Source: JAJTFW01 sp903922455 (GTDB lineage Bacteria > Bacteroidota > Bacteroidia > AKYH767-A > OLB10). Taken from it: a stretch of 64,000 nt of DNA. Of this stretch, positions 35,879-47,800 are shown in pieces. The stretch lies in NCBI GenBank assembly GCA_943329665.2, contig CALQEU020000012.1:1-64000 (forward strand), in the 5' to 3' direction. The position numbers and the translations under genes were made by a program. Position 1 is the first letter of the stretch. Every line of letters starts with the position of its first letter. The notes beneath the pieces were generated by a model, which did no database searches, had not been told where the DNA came from, and saw only the letters and a list, made by a program, of their open reading frames with translations.

Positions 35879-37276
35879 TTGAAACAAATTAATTGGCAAA
35901 CAATCACACAAGTTTATTTCCTCGGAATAGGAGGAATAGGCATGAGTGCCCTTGCTCGTTATTTTTTAGCTGAGGGAAAATTAGTTGCTGGGTATGATCG
36001 TACCTCAACCCCGTTAACTGATGCTTTGAAATTGGAAGGAATGAAAATTCATTTTGAAGATGATGTTACTCAAATTCCTACTTCTTTTGCTGATTTGAGT
36101 TTGAAAGATCAAACTTTGGTGGTCTTAACTCCAGCGATTCCACCTCATCATACAGAACTTGATTATTTTAAGAGCAAAGAGTTTCAACTAGTAAAAAGAT
36201 CCCAAGTATTGGGATTTATTACAGAACCGCATGTGTGTTTTGGAGTTGCTGGGACGCATGGTAAAACGACGACTTCTTCTATTCTAGCTCATATTTTAAA
36301 TACGGCCGGACATAATATCAGTGCTTTTTTAGGTGGAATCAGTTCTAATTACAAATCGAATTTGTTATTAGGAAAATCAACTCAACCGAAGCATGAAATT
36401 GTGGTGGAAGCGGATGAGTACGATCGTTCTTTCCTTACACTTTTTCCAGATGCAGCCATCATCACATCAATGGACGCCGATCATTTGGATATTTATGGTA
36501 GTAAAGAAGAAATGCATTTGAATTATCAAGCTTTTGCAGCTCAAGTTCATCCCAGTGGATTCATTGTTCAAAAATCAGGATTGGAATTGGGAAATTGTCA
36601 AGCTCGAAAAATTACCTATTCCATCACTGATACGCATGCAAATTATATGGGCGAAAATATTAATATAGTGAATGGAAAATATATTTTCAATTTAGTTACT
36701 CCAGCATACGTAATTGATGGCTTAGAATTAGGATTGCCAGGTCGACATAATGTAGAGAATGCAGTTGCAGCCTCTGCTTTAGCGCTTGAACGAGGAGTGG
36801 ATATGGTTTCCTTAAAAGAAGCACTGAAAAGTTATTCAGGAGTGCAACGTCGATTCGAATATCATGTGCGAAAGGATAATGTAATTTACATTGACGATTA
36901 CGCCCATCATCCAGAAGAATTGAGAGCCGCTATATTATCAGCACGTGAATTGCATCCGAATAAAAGAATTGCAGCAGCGTTTCAGCCGCATTTGTTCACA
37001 CGAACACGTGATTTTTTAGATGGTTTTGCAGAAAGTTTGAGTTTATTAGATACCTTATATTTATTGGAAATATATCCAGCGCGAGAGTTACCTATTGATG
37101 GAGTGGATGCAGGAATCATTTTTGATAAAGTGACCATCCAAGATAAACATAGAGTAAGTAAAGAAGAATTAATTGCCCAGCTGAGAAAAAATACGCCACA
37201 GGTATTTTTAACCTTAGGAGCAGGGGATATCGATCAATTAGTTGAACCTATTAAAAAACTTTTTGAAGGAGTATGA
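35879..37276 (+). CDS. murC: UDP-N-acetylmuramate:L-alanine ligase MurC
   Basis: Adds L-alanine to UDP-MurNAc. 465 aa. Start is TTG at 35879: the first strand and glycine-rich GIGGIGMSAL (residues 16-25) come immediately, so no later ATG can be the start. ATP loop GTHGKTT at 125-131, MDADHLDIYG and DDYAHHPEELRAAI are all intact. The stop shares ATGA with ftsQ. Confidence 0.95.
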   Translation: MKQINWQTITQVYFLGIGGIGMSALARYFLAEGKLVAGYDRTSTPLTDALKLEGMKIHFEDDVTQIPTSFADLSLKDQTLVVLTPAIPPHHTELDYFKSKEFQLVKRSQVLGFITEPHVCFGVAGTHGKTTTSSILAHILNTAGHNISAFLGGISSNYKSNLLLGKSTQPKHEIVVEADEYDRSFLTLFPDAAIITSMDADHLDIYGSKEEMHLNYQAFAAQVHPSGFIVQKSGLELGNCQARKITYSITDTHANYMGENINIVNGKYIFNLVTPAYVIDGLELGLPGRHNVENAVAASALALERGVDMVSLKEALKSYSGVQRRFEYHVRKDNVIYIDDYAHHPEELRAAILSARELHPNKRIAAAFQPHLFTRTRDFLDGFAESLSLLDTLYLLEIYPARELPIDGVDAGIIFDKVTIQDKHRVSKEELIAQLRKNTPQVFLTLGAGDIDQLVEPIKKLFEGV

Positions 37277-38082
37277 AAACAAAAATAAACTTCAAAAAAA
37301 TATTAACCATCGTTGGGTGGTCAGTATTCTCCGTTGGCATGTTAGCTTTACTTGGATTTGTAAATCAAAAGCAGGAACAGTTAAAGTGTACCGATGTGAT
37401 TGTGGAAATGAAAGGCGATTTGGGACATGAGTTTGTCGACAAAAATGATGTGTTGATGTTGGCAAACAGTAAAGGAAAATTGATTGGAAAATCGGTGGGA
37501 ACCATCAACACTGCATTGTTAGAAAAAATTATTTTGTCGAACCCTTTCATTGAAGACGTAGAAGTATATTCAGCGATTGGAGGGGTCCTTCACATTGAAC
37601 TTATTCAAAGAAATCCAATAGTGCGAATCATCAACAAAAACGACGAGCAGTATTATATTGATCATACAGGCGCATTCATGCCTGTATCAGATCGTTATAC
37701 TCCTCCTGCATTGGTAGCAAATGGATTTATCTTCAATACATATGGTGAAATGAACGTGCATATTGGTACTCCAAAATCGGATACTGCGGCTGTAAAAATT
37801 CAAAGAACGATAGAGCAAGTCTATGTTCTTGCGCATTTTTTAGAGACGGATTCTTTCTGGTCGGCGAATACTGAACAAATTTATGTGAATGAATTTCAGG
37901 ATTTGGAATTGATTCCACGCGTAGGTGATCACAGAATATTGTTGGGCGACACCACTAACTTGAGTGAAAAAATGGACAACCTTTTTGCATTCTATCGTGA
38001 AGGATTGAATAAAATGGGTTGGAATAAGTATTCAATCATCAATCTGAAATACAAAGATCAGATTGTTTGCATAAAAAAATAA
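37273..38082 (+). CDS. ftsQ: FtsQ-like cell-division protein
   Basis: 269 aa, one N-terminal membrane helix (about 9-29; ILTIVGWSVFSVGMLALLGF), then a POTRA-like periplasmic region (FVDKNDVLMLANSKGKLIGK and IEDVEVYSAIGGVLHIELIQ) and the FtsQ domain (YYIDHTGAFMPVSDRYTPPA). Position between murC and ftsA is that of ftsQ. Sequence is weakly conserved, as usual for Bacteroidota. It links FtsL-type proteins and recruits the septal synthase. Confidence 0.85.
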   Translation: MKTKINFKKILTIVGWSVFSVGMLALLGFVNQKQEQLKCTDVIVEMKGDLGHEFVDKNDVLMLANSKGKLIGKSVGTINTALLEKIILSNPFIEDVEVYSAIGGVLHIELIQRNPIVRIINKNDEQYYIDHTGAFMPVSDRYTPPALVANGFIFNTYGEMNVHIGTPKSDTAAVKIQRTIEQVYVLAHFLETDSFWSANTEQIYVNEFQDLELIPRVGDHRILLGDTTNLSEKMDNLFAFYREGLNKMGWNKYSIINLKYKDQIVCIKK

Positions 38083-38088
38083 ATTTTG

Positions 38089-39366
38089 ATGGAAAATACA
38101 GACATCATTGTAGGACTTGATATCGGCACCACAAAAATTGCCGCCATCGTTGGACGTAGAAACGAACACGGGAAAGTGGAAATTATGGGAATGGGTCGTT
38201 CCGAGTCGCTGGGTGTGATGCGCGGAATCGTAGCCAACATCGAGAAGACAGTTATCTCTATCAAGGAAGCCGTGCTTGAAGCTGAAGCGAAATCTGGTGT
38301 AGAGATCAGTGATGTACACGTGGGGATTGCCGGTCAGCATATCAAGAGTATGCAGCACCGCGGCATGATCACTCGTACCAGCACGAATGATGAAATTAGT
38401 CGAATTGATATTGATGCGATTATCAAGGACATGTACAAATTGGCGATGCCTCCAGGTGAAGAAATCATTCATGTAATTCCACAAGAATTTATTGTCGATA
38501 ACGAACAAGGAATCAAAGATCCGATTGGTATGTCAGGCGTTCGTTTAGAAGCGAATTGTCATATCATTACGGGCTTAATCACAGCAGCGAATAATATTCA
38601 GAAGTGTGTTACCAAATCTGATTTGAAAACGGTAGACATCATCCTTGAACCACTTGCATCAGCAGAAGCTGTGTTGACAGAAGAAGAAAAAGAAGCAGGT
38701 GTTGTTTTAGTGGATATTGGGGGAGGTACTACAGACATCGCCATTTTTCAAGATGGAATTATTCGTCATACTGCTGTAATTCCTTTTGGAGGAAATGTGA
38801 TTACGGATGATATTAAAGAAGGATGTTCCATCATTCGCAATCAAGCAGAATTATTAAAGACAAAATTTGGTTCGGCCTTGGCGAAACAAATGAAAGATAA
38901 TGAAATTGTTTCTATTCCAGGATTGCGTGGTAGAGAACCAAAGGAAATTTCAGTGAAGAATTTAGCTTCCATCATTCAAGCAAGAATGGAAGAAATTATC
39001 GAAAGCGTTTATTACGAAATTAAGAGCTCAGGATTTGAGAAGAAATTAATCGCCGGTATTGTTATTACAGGTGGTGGATCACAACTTAAGCACGTCACAC
39101 AACTTGTAGAATATATAACGGGGATGGACACCCGCATTGGTTATCCAAACGAGCATCTTGGTAAAGGAATGGACGAAGTGAAGAGTCCAATGTACGCTAC
39201 CGGTGTTGGTTTGGTGATTAAGGGATTGCAAGATCTAGAAAGAGATCGTAAACGTCCTGCCAGTACAACCGTACAGCCCACTGTGAAAGGTGAATCGAGA
39301 AAGAGATGGTGGCAAAATATTTTTTCAAACGAATTCTTAGGAGACGACAAGGATAATTTATTGTAA
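38089..39366 (+). CDS. ftsA: Cell-division actin homologue FtsA
   Basis: Tethers FtsZ filaments to the membrane. From ATG 38089 it has 426 aa minus one (425). A TTG lies directly in front (38086), so the start could be 3 bp earlier; ATG is preferred. Phosphate-1 loop LDIGTTKIAAIVG is at residues 10-22, VVLVDIGGGTTDIAIF is phosphate-2, and GIVITGGGSQLKHV is the adenosine motif. The C-terminus ends KRWWQNIFSNEFLG, an amphipathic helix suited to membrane binding. Six bases separate it from ftsQ. Confidence 0.95.
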   Translation: MENTDIIVGLDIGTTKIAAIVGRRNEHGKVEIMGMGRSESLGVMRGIVANIEKTVISIKEAVLEAEAKSGVEISDVHVGIAGQHIKSMQHRGMITRTSTNDEISRIDIDAIIKDMYKLAMPPGEEIIHVIPQEFIVDNEQGIKDPIGMSGVRLEANCHIITGLITAANNIQKCVTKSDLKTVDIILEPLASAEAVLTEEEKEAGVVLVDIGGGTTDIAIFQDGIIRHTAVIPFGGNVITDDIKEGCSIIRNQAELLKTKFGSALAKQMKDNEIVSIPGLRGREPKEISVKNLASIIQARMEEIIESVYYEIKSSGFEKKLIAGIVITGGGSQLKHVTQLVEYITGMDTRIGYPNEHLGKGMDEVKSPMYATGVGLVIKGLQDLERDRKRPASTTVQPTVKGESRKRWWQNIFSNEFLGDDKDNLL

Positions 39367-39404
39367 TTAAAAACTTACCTGCTAACAACATAAAACACAT
39401 AATC

Positions 39405-41087
39405 ATGAATCAGCAAGAATTTCCCAATCAACGCGAAGGTTCGCGATCAAATCTGATCCAGTTCGACATCAGCCAAGAAGAAGCATCTATCATAAAAGTG
39501 ATTGGTGTAGGAGGCGGTGGTAGCAATGCCGTAAACCACATGTATCGTCTTGGAATTAAAGGGGTTGATTTCCTCGTTTGTAATACGGATGCGCAAGCAT
39601 TGGCGATTAGTCCAGTACCTTATAAAATGCAATTAGGACCTAACCTTACAAGAGGACGTGGTGCCGGTGCAATTCCTGAAGTAGGAAAAAATGCAGCCAT
39701 CGAAAATGTAGAAGAGTTAAAATCTCTTTTAGGAAATGGTACACGCATGGCTTTCATCACTGCTGGAATGGGTGGTGGAACAGGTACTGGTGCAGCTCCT
39801 GTAATTGCTGGCATAGCTCGTGAAATGGGTATTTTGACCATTGGTATTGCAACCATTCCATTTGGTTTCGAAGGACGCAAGCGTAAACAACAAGCGGAAT
39901 TGGGAATTGAAGAGTTGAAGAAAAATGTAGATGCTTTGTTGATTATCTGCAATGATAAGTTGCGTGAGATCCACGGGAACTTACAATTACGTGATGCCTT
40001 TGGTCATGCAGATGATATTTTAACAACTGCTGCGAAGAGTATCGCAGAGATCATCACTAACACCATGCACCTCAATGTTGACTTTGCGGATATAGAGACC
40101 GTTATGAAGGACAGTGGTGTAGCCATCATGGGATCTGCAAATGCAGAAGGCGATAATCGCGCAGTGCGCGCTGCTGAAGCAGCATTAGATTCCCCTTTAT
40201 TAAACGATAATGTAATTGAAGGCGCTAATTATATTTTATTAAGCATCACCAGCGGACATAATGAAGTGACGATGGATGAAGTAGGTGAGATCAATGATTA
40301 TATTCAAGCACAAGCTGGTCAAACCGCTGAAATCATACTAGGATTAGGACATGATCCATCATTAGGTGATAAAGTTTCTGTAACGGTTATTGCAACTGGA
40401 TTCAAAACCGGAGAACAAAAAATGGCAGAGATAAAACGTCCAGAAGTAATTATTCATAAGTTAGATGAGCCTGTAGCTACTGCTTCAATTCCTGCTCCAC
40501 CCTCAGCAACTAATAGAGTTGTTGAAGTGCAAAGTAAAGTGGAAGAAACTCCAATGGCAAATAGTGATCCTGCCGAGCCTTTCTTATTCATCCGCGACGA
40601 CATGGGATTTGATCAACACAATGATTATTCGTATGCATTTACGGATCAAGCCGACATGAGCATGGATCCAGATACAGGAATGATTGAATTGGATTTCCCG
40701 ACTCTAGAAGAGCCTTATATCAAAACGGTTCAGTCGTCTATTCCTCCAGTGGTAGAAGTCAATGATGCTCTCGTAATTCGTTATGAGTTAAACCACGAGT
40801 CACCTAGCAATACACAATCAGCTCCTGAGCAAAAGAATCAAGAAGATGAAATGTATCAACGATCTTGGGATCGCATCATGCGATTGAAAGAGGCGGGTTT
40901 GAGACATAATTCTCCAAGCGGGTTAGCTGAAATGGAAAAGGAACCTGCATTCAAAAGAAGAAATGTAAAGTTGGAAAATACGCCTGCTTCTTCTGATAGT
41001 AATGTAAGTCGTTATACTTTATCATTTGACGATAACAAGCCTGAAATCAGACCCAATAATCCTTTCTTGCACGATCGCGTAGATTAA
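39405..41087 (+). CDS. ftsZ: Tubulin-like cell-division GTPase FtsZ
   Basis: Forms the cytokinetic ring. 560 aa. GTPase core at about 30-350: VGGGGSNAVNHM and the tubulin signature GGGTGTGAAP at 123-132. A long, acidic, disordered-looking tail of about 200 residues (380-550) follows, ending in the conserved Bacteroidota C-terminal peptide (RPNNPFLHDRVD) that would contact FtsA. The tail is longer than in E. coli but normal in this phylum. The gene is separated from ftsA by 38 bp. Confidence 0.96.
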   Translation: MNQQEFPNQREGSRSNLIQFDISQEEASIIKVIGVGGGGSNAVNHMYRLGIKGVDFLVCNTDAQALAISPVPYKMQLGPNLTRGRGAGAIPEVGKNAAIENVEELKSLLGNGTRMAFITAGMGGGTGTGAAPVIAGIAREMGILTIGIATIPFGFEGRKRKQQAELGIEELKKNVDALLIICNDKLREIHGNLQLRDAFGHADDILTTAAKSIAEIITNTMHLNVDFADIETVMKDSGVAIMGSANAEGDNRAVRAAEAALDSPLLNDNVIEGANYILLSITSGHNEVTMDEVGEINDYIQAQAGQTAEIILGLGHDPSLGDKVSVTVIATGFKTGEQKMAEIKRPEVIIHKLDEPVATASIPAPPSATNRVVEVQSKVEETPMANSDPAEPFLFIRDDMGFDQHNDYSYAFTDQADMSMDPDTGMIELDFPTLEEPYIKTVQSSIPPVVEVNDALVIRYELNHESPSNTQSAPEQKNQEDEMYQRSWDRIMRLKEAGLRHNSPSGLAEMEKEPAFKRRNVKLENTPASSDSNVSRYTLSFDDNKPEIRPNNPFLHDRVD

Positions 41088-41097
41088 TAATACAATC

Positions 41098-41544
41098 ATG
41101 AGTTTAGAGCAATCCGTCATGGCGGATTTAAAAACCGCTATGTTAACAAAGAGTCAGGCGGGACTCCGTGCTATTCGCGCTATTAAGTCGGCGATTTTGT
41201 TGGCGAAAACTAGCGCAGGTGGTAAAGAGTTGAGTGAAGAGGATGAAGTGAAGATGTTGCAAAAATTGGTAAAACAACGTCAAGAATCCATCTCCATTTA
41301 CGAAACACAACAACGCGAAGATCTTGCTGCGCCGGAGCGTGAAGAGGTTGCCATCATTTCAAAATATTTACCTGAAATGATGAGTGAGGATGATGTCCGC
41401 AAAGCGGTGAAAGCAGCGATTGAAGAAACAGGTGCGAAGTCGCCAGCCGAAATGGGCAAGGTGATGGGTGTCGTTACAAAAGCGCTTGCTGGCAAAGCCG
41501 ATAATAAAATGGTTTCCGCCCTAGTAAAAGAATTATTGAGTTAA
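41098..41544 (+). CDS. GatB/YqeY-domain protein
   Basis: 148 aa, all helical, the free-standing YqeY form of the GatB C-terminal domain. SLEQSVMADLKTAMLTKSQA, RAIRAIKSAILLAKTS and the C-terminal AEMGKVMGVVTKALAGKADN are typical. It presumably binds tRNA but has no proven reaction. It is 10 bp after ftsZ and probably the last gene of the long operon before a terminator. Confidence 0.9.
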   Translation: MSLEQSVMADLKTAMLTKSQAGLRAIRAIKSAILLAKTSAGGKELSEEDEVKMLQKLVKQRQESISIYETQQREDLAAPEREEVAIISKYLPEMMSEDDVRKAVKAAIEETGAKSPAEMGKVMGVVTKALAGKADNKMVSALVKELLS

Positions 41545-41575
41545 TACGTACTCCTAGTCCCATTTATTTATTCCC

Positions 41576-41607
41576 AAAACCCGAACCTATAAGTTCGGGT
41601 TTTTTTA
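41576..41607 (+). terminator. Rho-independent terminator after the dcw operon
   Basis: CCCGAAC (41580-41586), loop CTATAA, GTTCGGG (41593-41599), then a run of seven T. The A-rich left flank can extend the stem with the T-run. It ends transcription of mraZ-yqeY. Confidence 0.85.
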
Positions 41608-41804
41608 AAACTATTTTTTTCATTCAATTTTATAATTTTTGAAACCTTTATTAAATTTAAGCGTAAGAAAGAGTTTGTCTAGCCAAGGGATGCGCCTTTT
41701 TTCACTGATATTTTGATGGTTTTTTATCACTTTCTACTAAATAGAAGTGTCATTGCTTTATCCGAAACTAATCTTACACTTTTTTCGTAAGAATTGGAGT
41801 AAAA

Positions 41805-44800
41805 ATGTCCCACGAAATCAAAACCGACAAAATGTTTCGAAGTTTTAGAAATTTAAGAATTGCAGGAGTCGTCTTGATCTTCCTTTGTTGCTTCTCGCAA
41901 GCAGCCAAAGCACAAGCTCCCACTGCTGCATTTGATGCAAACGACACCATCGTTTGTATTAGCAATACTGTATCCTTTATTGATATGTCACTTCCCGGAA
42001 ATGCCGCCATCACTGGATGGAGTTGGACATTTGGAGATGGTGGTACTTCCTCCATACAAAATCCAAATTATGCTTATGCTACGGGAGGAAACTTTACAGT
42101 TAAATTAGTTGTTACAAACGCCAACGGACTTCAGGATTCTATCACTCACATTATTTATGTATTGGTGGCGCAGACAATAAATAATACAATACGTATTTGT
42201 TCTCCGCAATCATCCACCACCATTATGGCCTTTGATCCTGGAATTGCAGGCGTGACCGGAACTTGGTTTACTGCTTCTTCAGGAGTGATTGCTTCTCCTA
42301 CAAATGATACGACACTTATTTCAAATTTAATTAGTGGAACGTATTTATTCTTTTGGGTAGTATCCGATGGTACATGCAGTGATGCCGATCAAGTGACAGT
42401 TATTGTCGATCAACCCGTTGTTGTAAATGCAGGTACTGATCAGAATATATGTACAACACCGGGCACAGCAACAATGGCTGGTTCAAATCCAGCTCCTGGT
42501 ACAGGGCTGTGGACAACAACGAGCGCTGCTACAATATCAAATCCAGTAAATGGAAATACACCCATCACAGGATTAACTTCTCCAGGTACTTATGTATTTG
42601 TTTGGACCGTTACCAACGGAGCTTGTGTAATTAGAGATACCATGAATATTATTGTATCGAATCCTGTAGTATCCGCTGCTGGTGCCGATCAATTAGTATG
42701 CGCATCACCAGGAACTGCAACGCTAGCGGGGTCAAGTCCTGCTCCTGGATCAGGTTTGTGGACTACTACTTCCTCAGCAACCATTTCAAACCCTACCAGT
42801 GCAACATCTACAGTAAGTGGATTAACTACCGCTGGTGTATATACGTTTATTTGGACCGTAACAAATGGTGCATGTGTAAGTCGTGATACAATGTTAATGA
42901 CAGTGAGTACTGCCATTGTTGCCAATGCAGGGAACAACCAACAAATATGTACTACTACTGCCTCTGGTTTGTTAAGTGGAAATAATCCTTCACCTGGAAC
43001 AGGTTTATGGACCGCATTAAATGGTGGTACTATTACGAATCCTACAAACAACGTAACTACAGTTACTGGTTTAATAACATCAGGTTTTTACAATTTTGTT
43101 TGGACCATTACGAATGGCCCCTGCGTTTCAAGAGATACGGTAGTTTTCATAGTGCGAAATCCAGTCATTGCAAATGCCGGACCCGATCAACAATTTTGTA
43201 ATGCAACCACGGCAACATTAACTGGAAATAGTCCTGCTCCTGGCATAGGTGCATGGACGACCTCGAGCGGTGCAACGATTGCAAGTCCTTCGTCAGCTAC
43301 TACTACAGTCAGTGGATTATCTGTTGGATTGAACACCTTTATCTATACAACAACTTATGGTGCCTGTGTAAGCAGAGATACTATTATAATAAGAGTAGAT
43401 GCATTAATCATTTCAAATGCAGGTCCCGATATTCAAATTTGTGAATCACAAACATCGGTAACCATGGCAGGAAATAATCCTGCTCCAGGAACTGGTGTGT
43501 GGACAAAATTAAATGGAGGAACAATCACAACACCTTCAAGTCCGACCACAACCATCACTGCACTTACTCCAGGAAATCATTTATTTATTTGGACGATCAC
43601 CAATGGAACATGTATCAGTAGAGATACCATGCGTGTAACTGTGAATGTTCAAATTCCAAGTAATGCTGGGTTGGATCAACAAATTTGTCAAGGAGCGTCC
43701 ATCAGTCTTTCTGGTAACAATCCAATCCCTGCAACGGGATTGTGGACAACGCCTTCTTCTGCTATCATTGCGAATCCTACTAATCCAAGTACTGCGGTTA
43801 GTGGATTAACTAACGCTGGTGCCTATGTGTTTGTTTGGACAGTTACCAATGGCGCCTGTGTACTTCGCGATACGGTTCGTATTACGGTTGACTCAGCCAT
43901 TGTGGCAAACGCTGGCCCTGATCAAAATTTATGTGCGCTTACCGCAGCTACTTTAGCGGGTAACGCGCCTGCAACGGGAACTGCAAGTTGGTCATCATTA
44001 GGTTCAGCAGTGGTAACAAATGTAGCTTTAGCGAATAGTGGAGTCACAAATTTAGCAATTGGAAATAATTTATTTGTATGGACCATTACTAATGGAAATT
44101 GTATCAGCAGAGATACGATCAATATTGTTGTTAGTACATTAATTCCATCCAACGCAGGTTCTGATCAACAAATTTGTGCAAGTTCTCCCTCTGCTACACT
44201 GAGCGGAAATTCTCCTGCCCCTGGTAGTGGAAATTGGACTACATCCTCATCGGCGATCATTGCAAATCCTAACAATCCATCTTCTGCTGTAAGCGGATTA
44301 AATACAACTGGAACTTACTCTTTTATTTGGACCATCACCAACGGTGCTTGTGTGAGTCGCGATACAATGAGTATAACGGTAAGCGGTAACGTTATTGCTA
44401 CTGCTGGTCCCGATCAAAATTTATGTAATGTAACAACAGCTACTTTGTCGGGAAATACTGCTGCTCCAGGAGCGGGTCTTTGGACTTCTACCACGGGTGG
44501 TGCTATTACAACGAATAGCAATCCGAATTCAGGAGTGACTGGACTTATTGTCGGAACCAATACGTTTGTCTGGACAATCACTAATGGCGCTTGCGTCACT
44601 CGTGATACCGTGAATATTATTGTAAGTACATTGATTCCTGCCAACGCAGGTCCTGATCAACAACTTTGTTTAGGAAATGCTTTGGTGCTTGCAGGAAATA
44701 CTCCAGCGAGTGGTACAGGAACATGGACTGCATTGAATGGAGGAACGTTTTCAAATGTGAACGCTCCTAATGCAACAGTCACTGGACTCGCGGCTTCAGG

Positions 44801-47800
44801 TGTTTATCCGTTCGTGTGGACCATTATCAATGGTTCTTGTATTGCTCAAGATACTATTGTAATCACTTTAAATAGTACAATAATTGCAAATGCAGGTTCC
44901 GATCAAAATTTATGTAATGTTACAACCTCTACATTAAATGGAAATGCATCAGCACCGGCCATAGGAACGTGGACAACTTCGTCTTCAGCAACCATCGTAA
45001 ATCCAACTTTACCAAATACTGTGGTAAATGGTATGCAAGTAGGAATTTATTCTTTTGTTTGGACGCTCGTTAATGGATCTTGTACAACCAGTGATACCGT
45101 TTTAATTACAATCGATTCATTAATTAATGCAAATGCCGGCGTTGATCAAGCGGTTTGTGTGGGTGGTACTGTTTCTTTGTCAGGAAATACTCCAACAATA
45201 GGAGTTGGACAATGGACAACTACCAGTTCTGCAATCATTGCAAATCCAACGAGTGCGAGTACTACAGTGAGTGGATTAAATACTTTTGGAAGTTATTCCT
45301 TTGTGTGGACTATCAACAATGGTACATGTACAAGTTCAGATACAATACTTGTTCAAGTAGATTCTGCTGAGATTGCTGATGCAGGTCCTGATCAAAATGG
45401 TTGCGAAATATTTATTGGAAACTTAAATGCAGTTGCTCCACTAACGAGTGTTGGTGCCTGGACAAGTTTAGGTGCTGCAACAATTTCTAATCTTGCTGCT
45501 GCAAATTCTGCAGTGAGTAATTTAGTGTATGGAAGCAATGCATTTGTTTGGTCAGTCACCAATGGTGGTTGTACAAGCAGTGATACTATAATTATTCAAG
45601 TGGATTCAATAATTGTTGCCAATGCAGGTGTCGATCAACTAGCTTGCGCTTCCTCGTCCATTGCTCTTTCTGCAAACGCTGCTGGAAGTGGTGTAGGAGC
45701 CTGGACTTCTTTAGGAGCAGCAACACTAGATAATCCAACTAATCCAAGCTCAACAGTAAGTAATTTACAAATTGGAATAAACACCTTTGTTTGGAGTATT
45801 ACTAATGGAGCTTGTAACAGTACAGACTCTGTAGCTATTTCAATTTCTCCAGCTCCTGTTGCCGATGCGGGTGTAGATCAGTTTGTACCTACTGGAACAT
45901 TTGTGATATTAGGAGGATTTCCTGCTGCTTCTGGAGGAACGGCACCGTATACTTATGAATGGAATCCGGGATTAACATTGAACGATAGTTTAGTTTCGAA
46001 TCCAACAGTGACTGCCACTGTAACGACTACTTATTTACTAACGGTATCGGATAGTCTCGGTTGTACAAGTACAGCTTCTATCACGATTTGGGTAAACGAT
46101 CCTCCGATTGTAATAAATGATACAATATCTACGGGTGAAGATACAACCGTTGTAATTTATGTTTTGAATAACGATTCTGACCCCAACAATAATTTGGATA
46201 CGAATGCACTTGGAATTTTACAAGGTCCGTTTAGTGGAAGTGTTGTCATTGGTCCGGGAGGGCAAATTATTTACACACCGGGTCCAAATTTTAACGGAAT
46301 GGATTCCATCTTATATATTATTTGTGACGATGGTATGCCTGTGTATTGTGATTCCGCATGGATCATCATCACGATTAATCCGGTGAACGATGCGCCGGTA
46401 GCTGTGGACGATTACGCAACAACTCCCGAAGATTCCTGCATCCAAATTGCCATCTTAAGCAATGATACGGATGTAGAAAATATGATTGACTTAAGTACAT
46501 TAGTTATTATCTCAAGTCCATCAAACGGTACTTATAGTTTAGATCCTACGACTGGTATTTTAACGTATTGCCCCGATTCTAATTTTAATGGAATCGATAC
46601 TTTGATTTATGCAATTTGCGATTCAGGTTATCCAACTCCAATTTTATGTGATACCGCTCTTGTAATTATTACTGTCACACCCGTAAATGATTTACCCATT
46701 GCTCAAAGTGATTCGGCGATTGTTTGTGGTGGAGATATTGCTATCATCTATGTAAGAGGAAATGATATCGATCCAGAAGGTGATACTCTCACCGTTTCTA
46801 TTTATGCTCAAGGTAGCCAAGGATTAGCTTTTGTTGGCGCAAATCAGGAAATTATTTATGCTGCCAATTTCAATGCGGCAGGATGGGATAGTTTGCAATA
46901 TGTTGTTTGCGATCAACAAAATCCTGCTGGTTGTGATACGGCTTGGTTGTACATCTATATTCATCCATTACCTCAAGTTACTGCCACCGTGACTCCAGTT
47001 TTATGTGGAGGAGATAGTATTGGTGCTATTGATATTACGCTTTCTCCAACAGGAACCTATTCATTTACTTGGTCGAATGGAAGTACGGATGAAGATGTCG
47101 ATAGTTTAACCATTGGAATTTATAATGTCGTTATTCTTGACTCTAACGGTTGCGTATTAACGTATTTAGACACTGTACCTGGACCACTGTTGCCGCTATC
47201 TGGAACTATAGTTTCTCAAGACGTTTTATGTTTCGGAGAAGATAATGGTATCATCGACATTCAAATTTCGGGTGGAACAAGTCCTTATTCTTATGCTTGG
47301 AACAATAGCTCTACCGATGAAGATTTAGATTCATTAGCAGCAGGAATTTATACAGTGATCGTTACCGATTCGAATGCTTGTATTTATACATTAACAGATA
47401 CCATCATCGCTCCTTCGGCTGCACTAAACATCGCACTTACTTCCACTGATATTGTTTGTGCTGGCGACAGTACTGGTGCTATGAGTGTTACGGTAAGTGG
47501 CGGAACTCCTGGGTATAATTATAGCTGGAGTAACGGTTCAACAACCGATTCATTGAATGGGATACAAGCTGGAATTTATACTGTATTGGTTACCGATTCC
47601 AATGGATGTTTCTTATCAATGAGCGATACAATTTTTGAATTAAATTCTCTCATCGTATTAAACGCAACAGTGGTGGACCCAAATTGTTTCGCAGGTGTGT
47701 ATGGAAGTATTCAAACTACACTTTCAGGTGGTGTTGCGCCTTACACTTATTTATGGAATACATCTGATACTTTAACCGCACTCGATAGTTTACCTGCTGG

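Noticed and set aside
38032..38508. 158-codon minus-strand open frame opposite ftsQ/ftsA
   Set aside because: Antisense to the conserved ftsA start; composition is that of a shadow frame.
42424..45852. Recent repeat expansion or misassembly in the giant gene
   Set aside because: Repeats differ clearly in DNA sequence, so an assembly collapse or recent duplication is unlikely.
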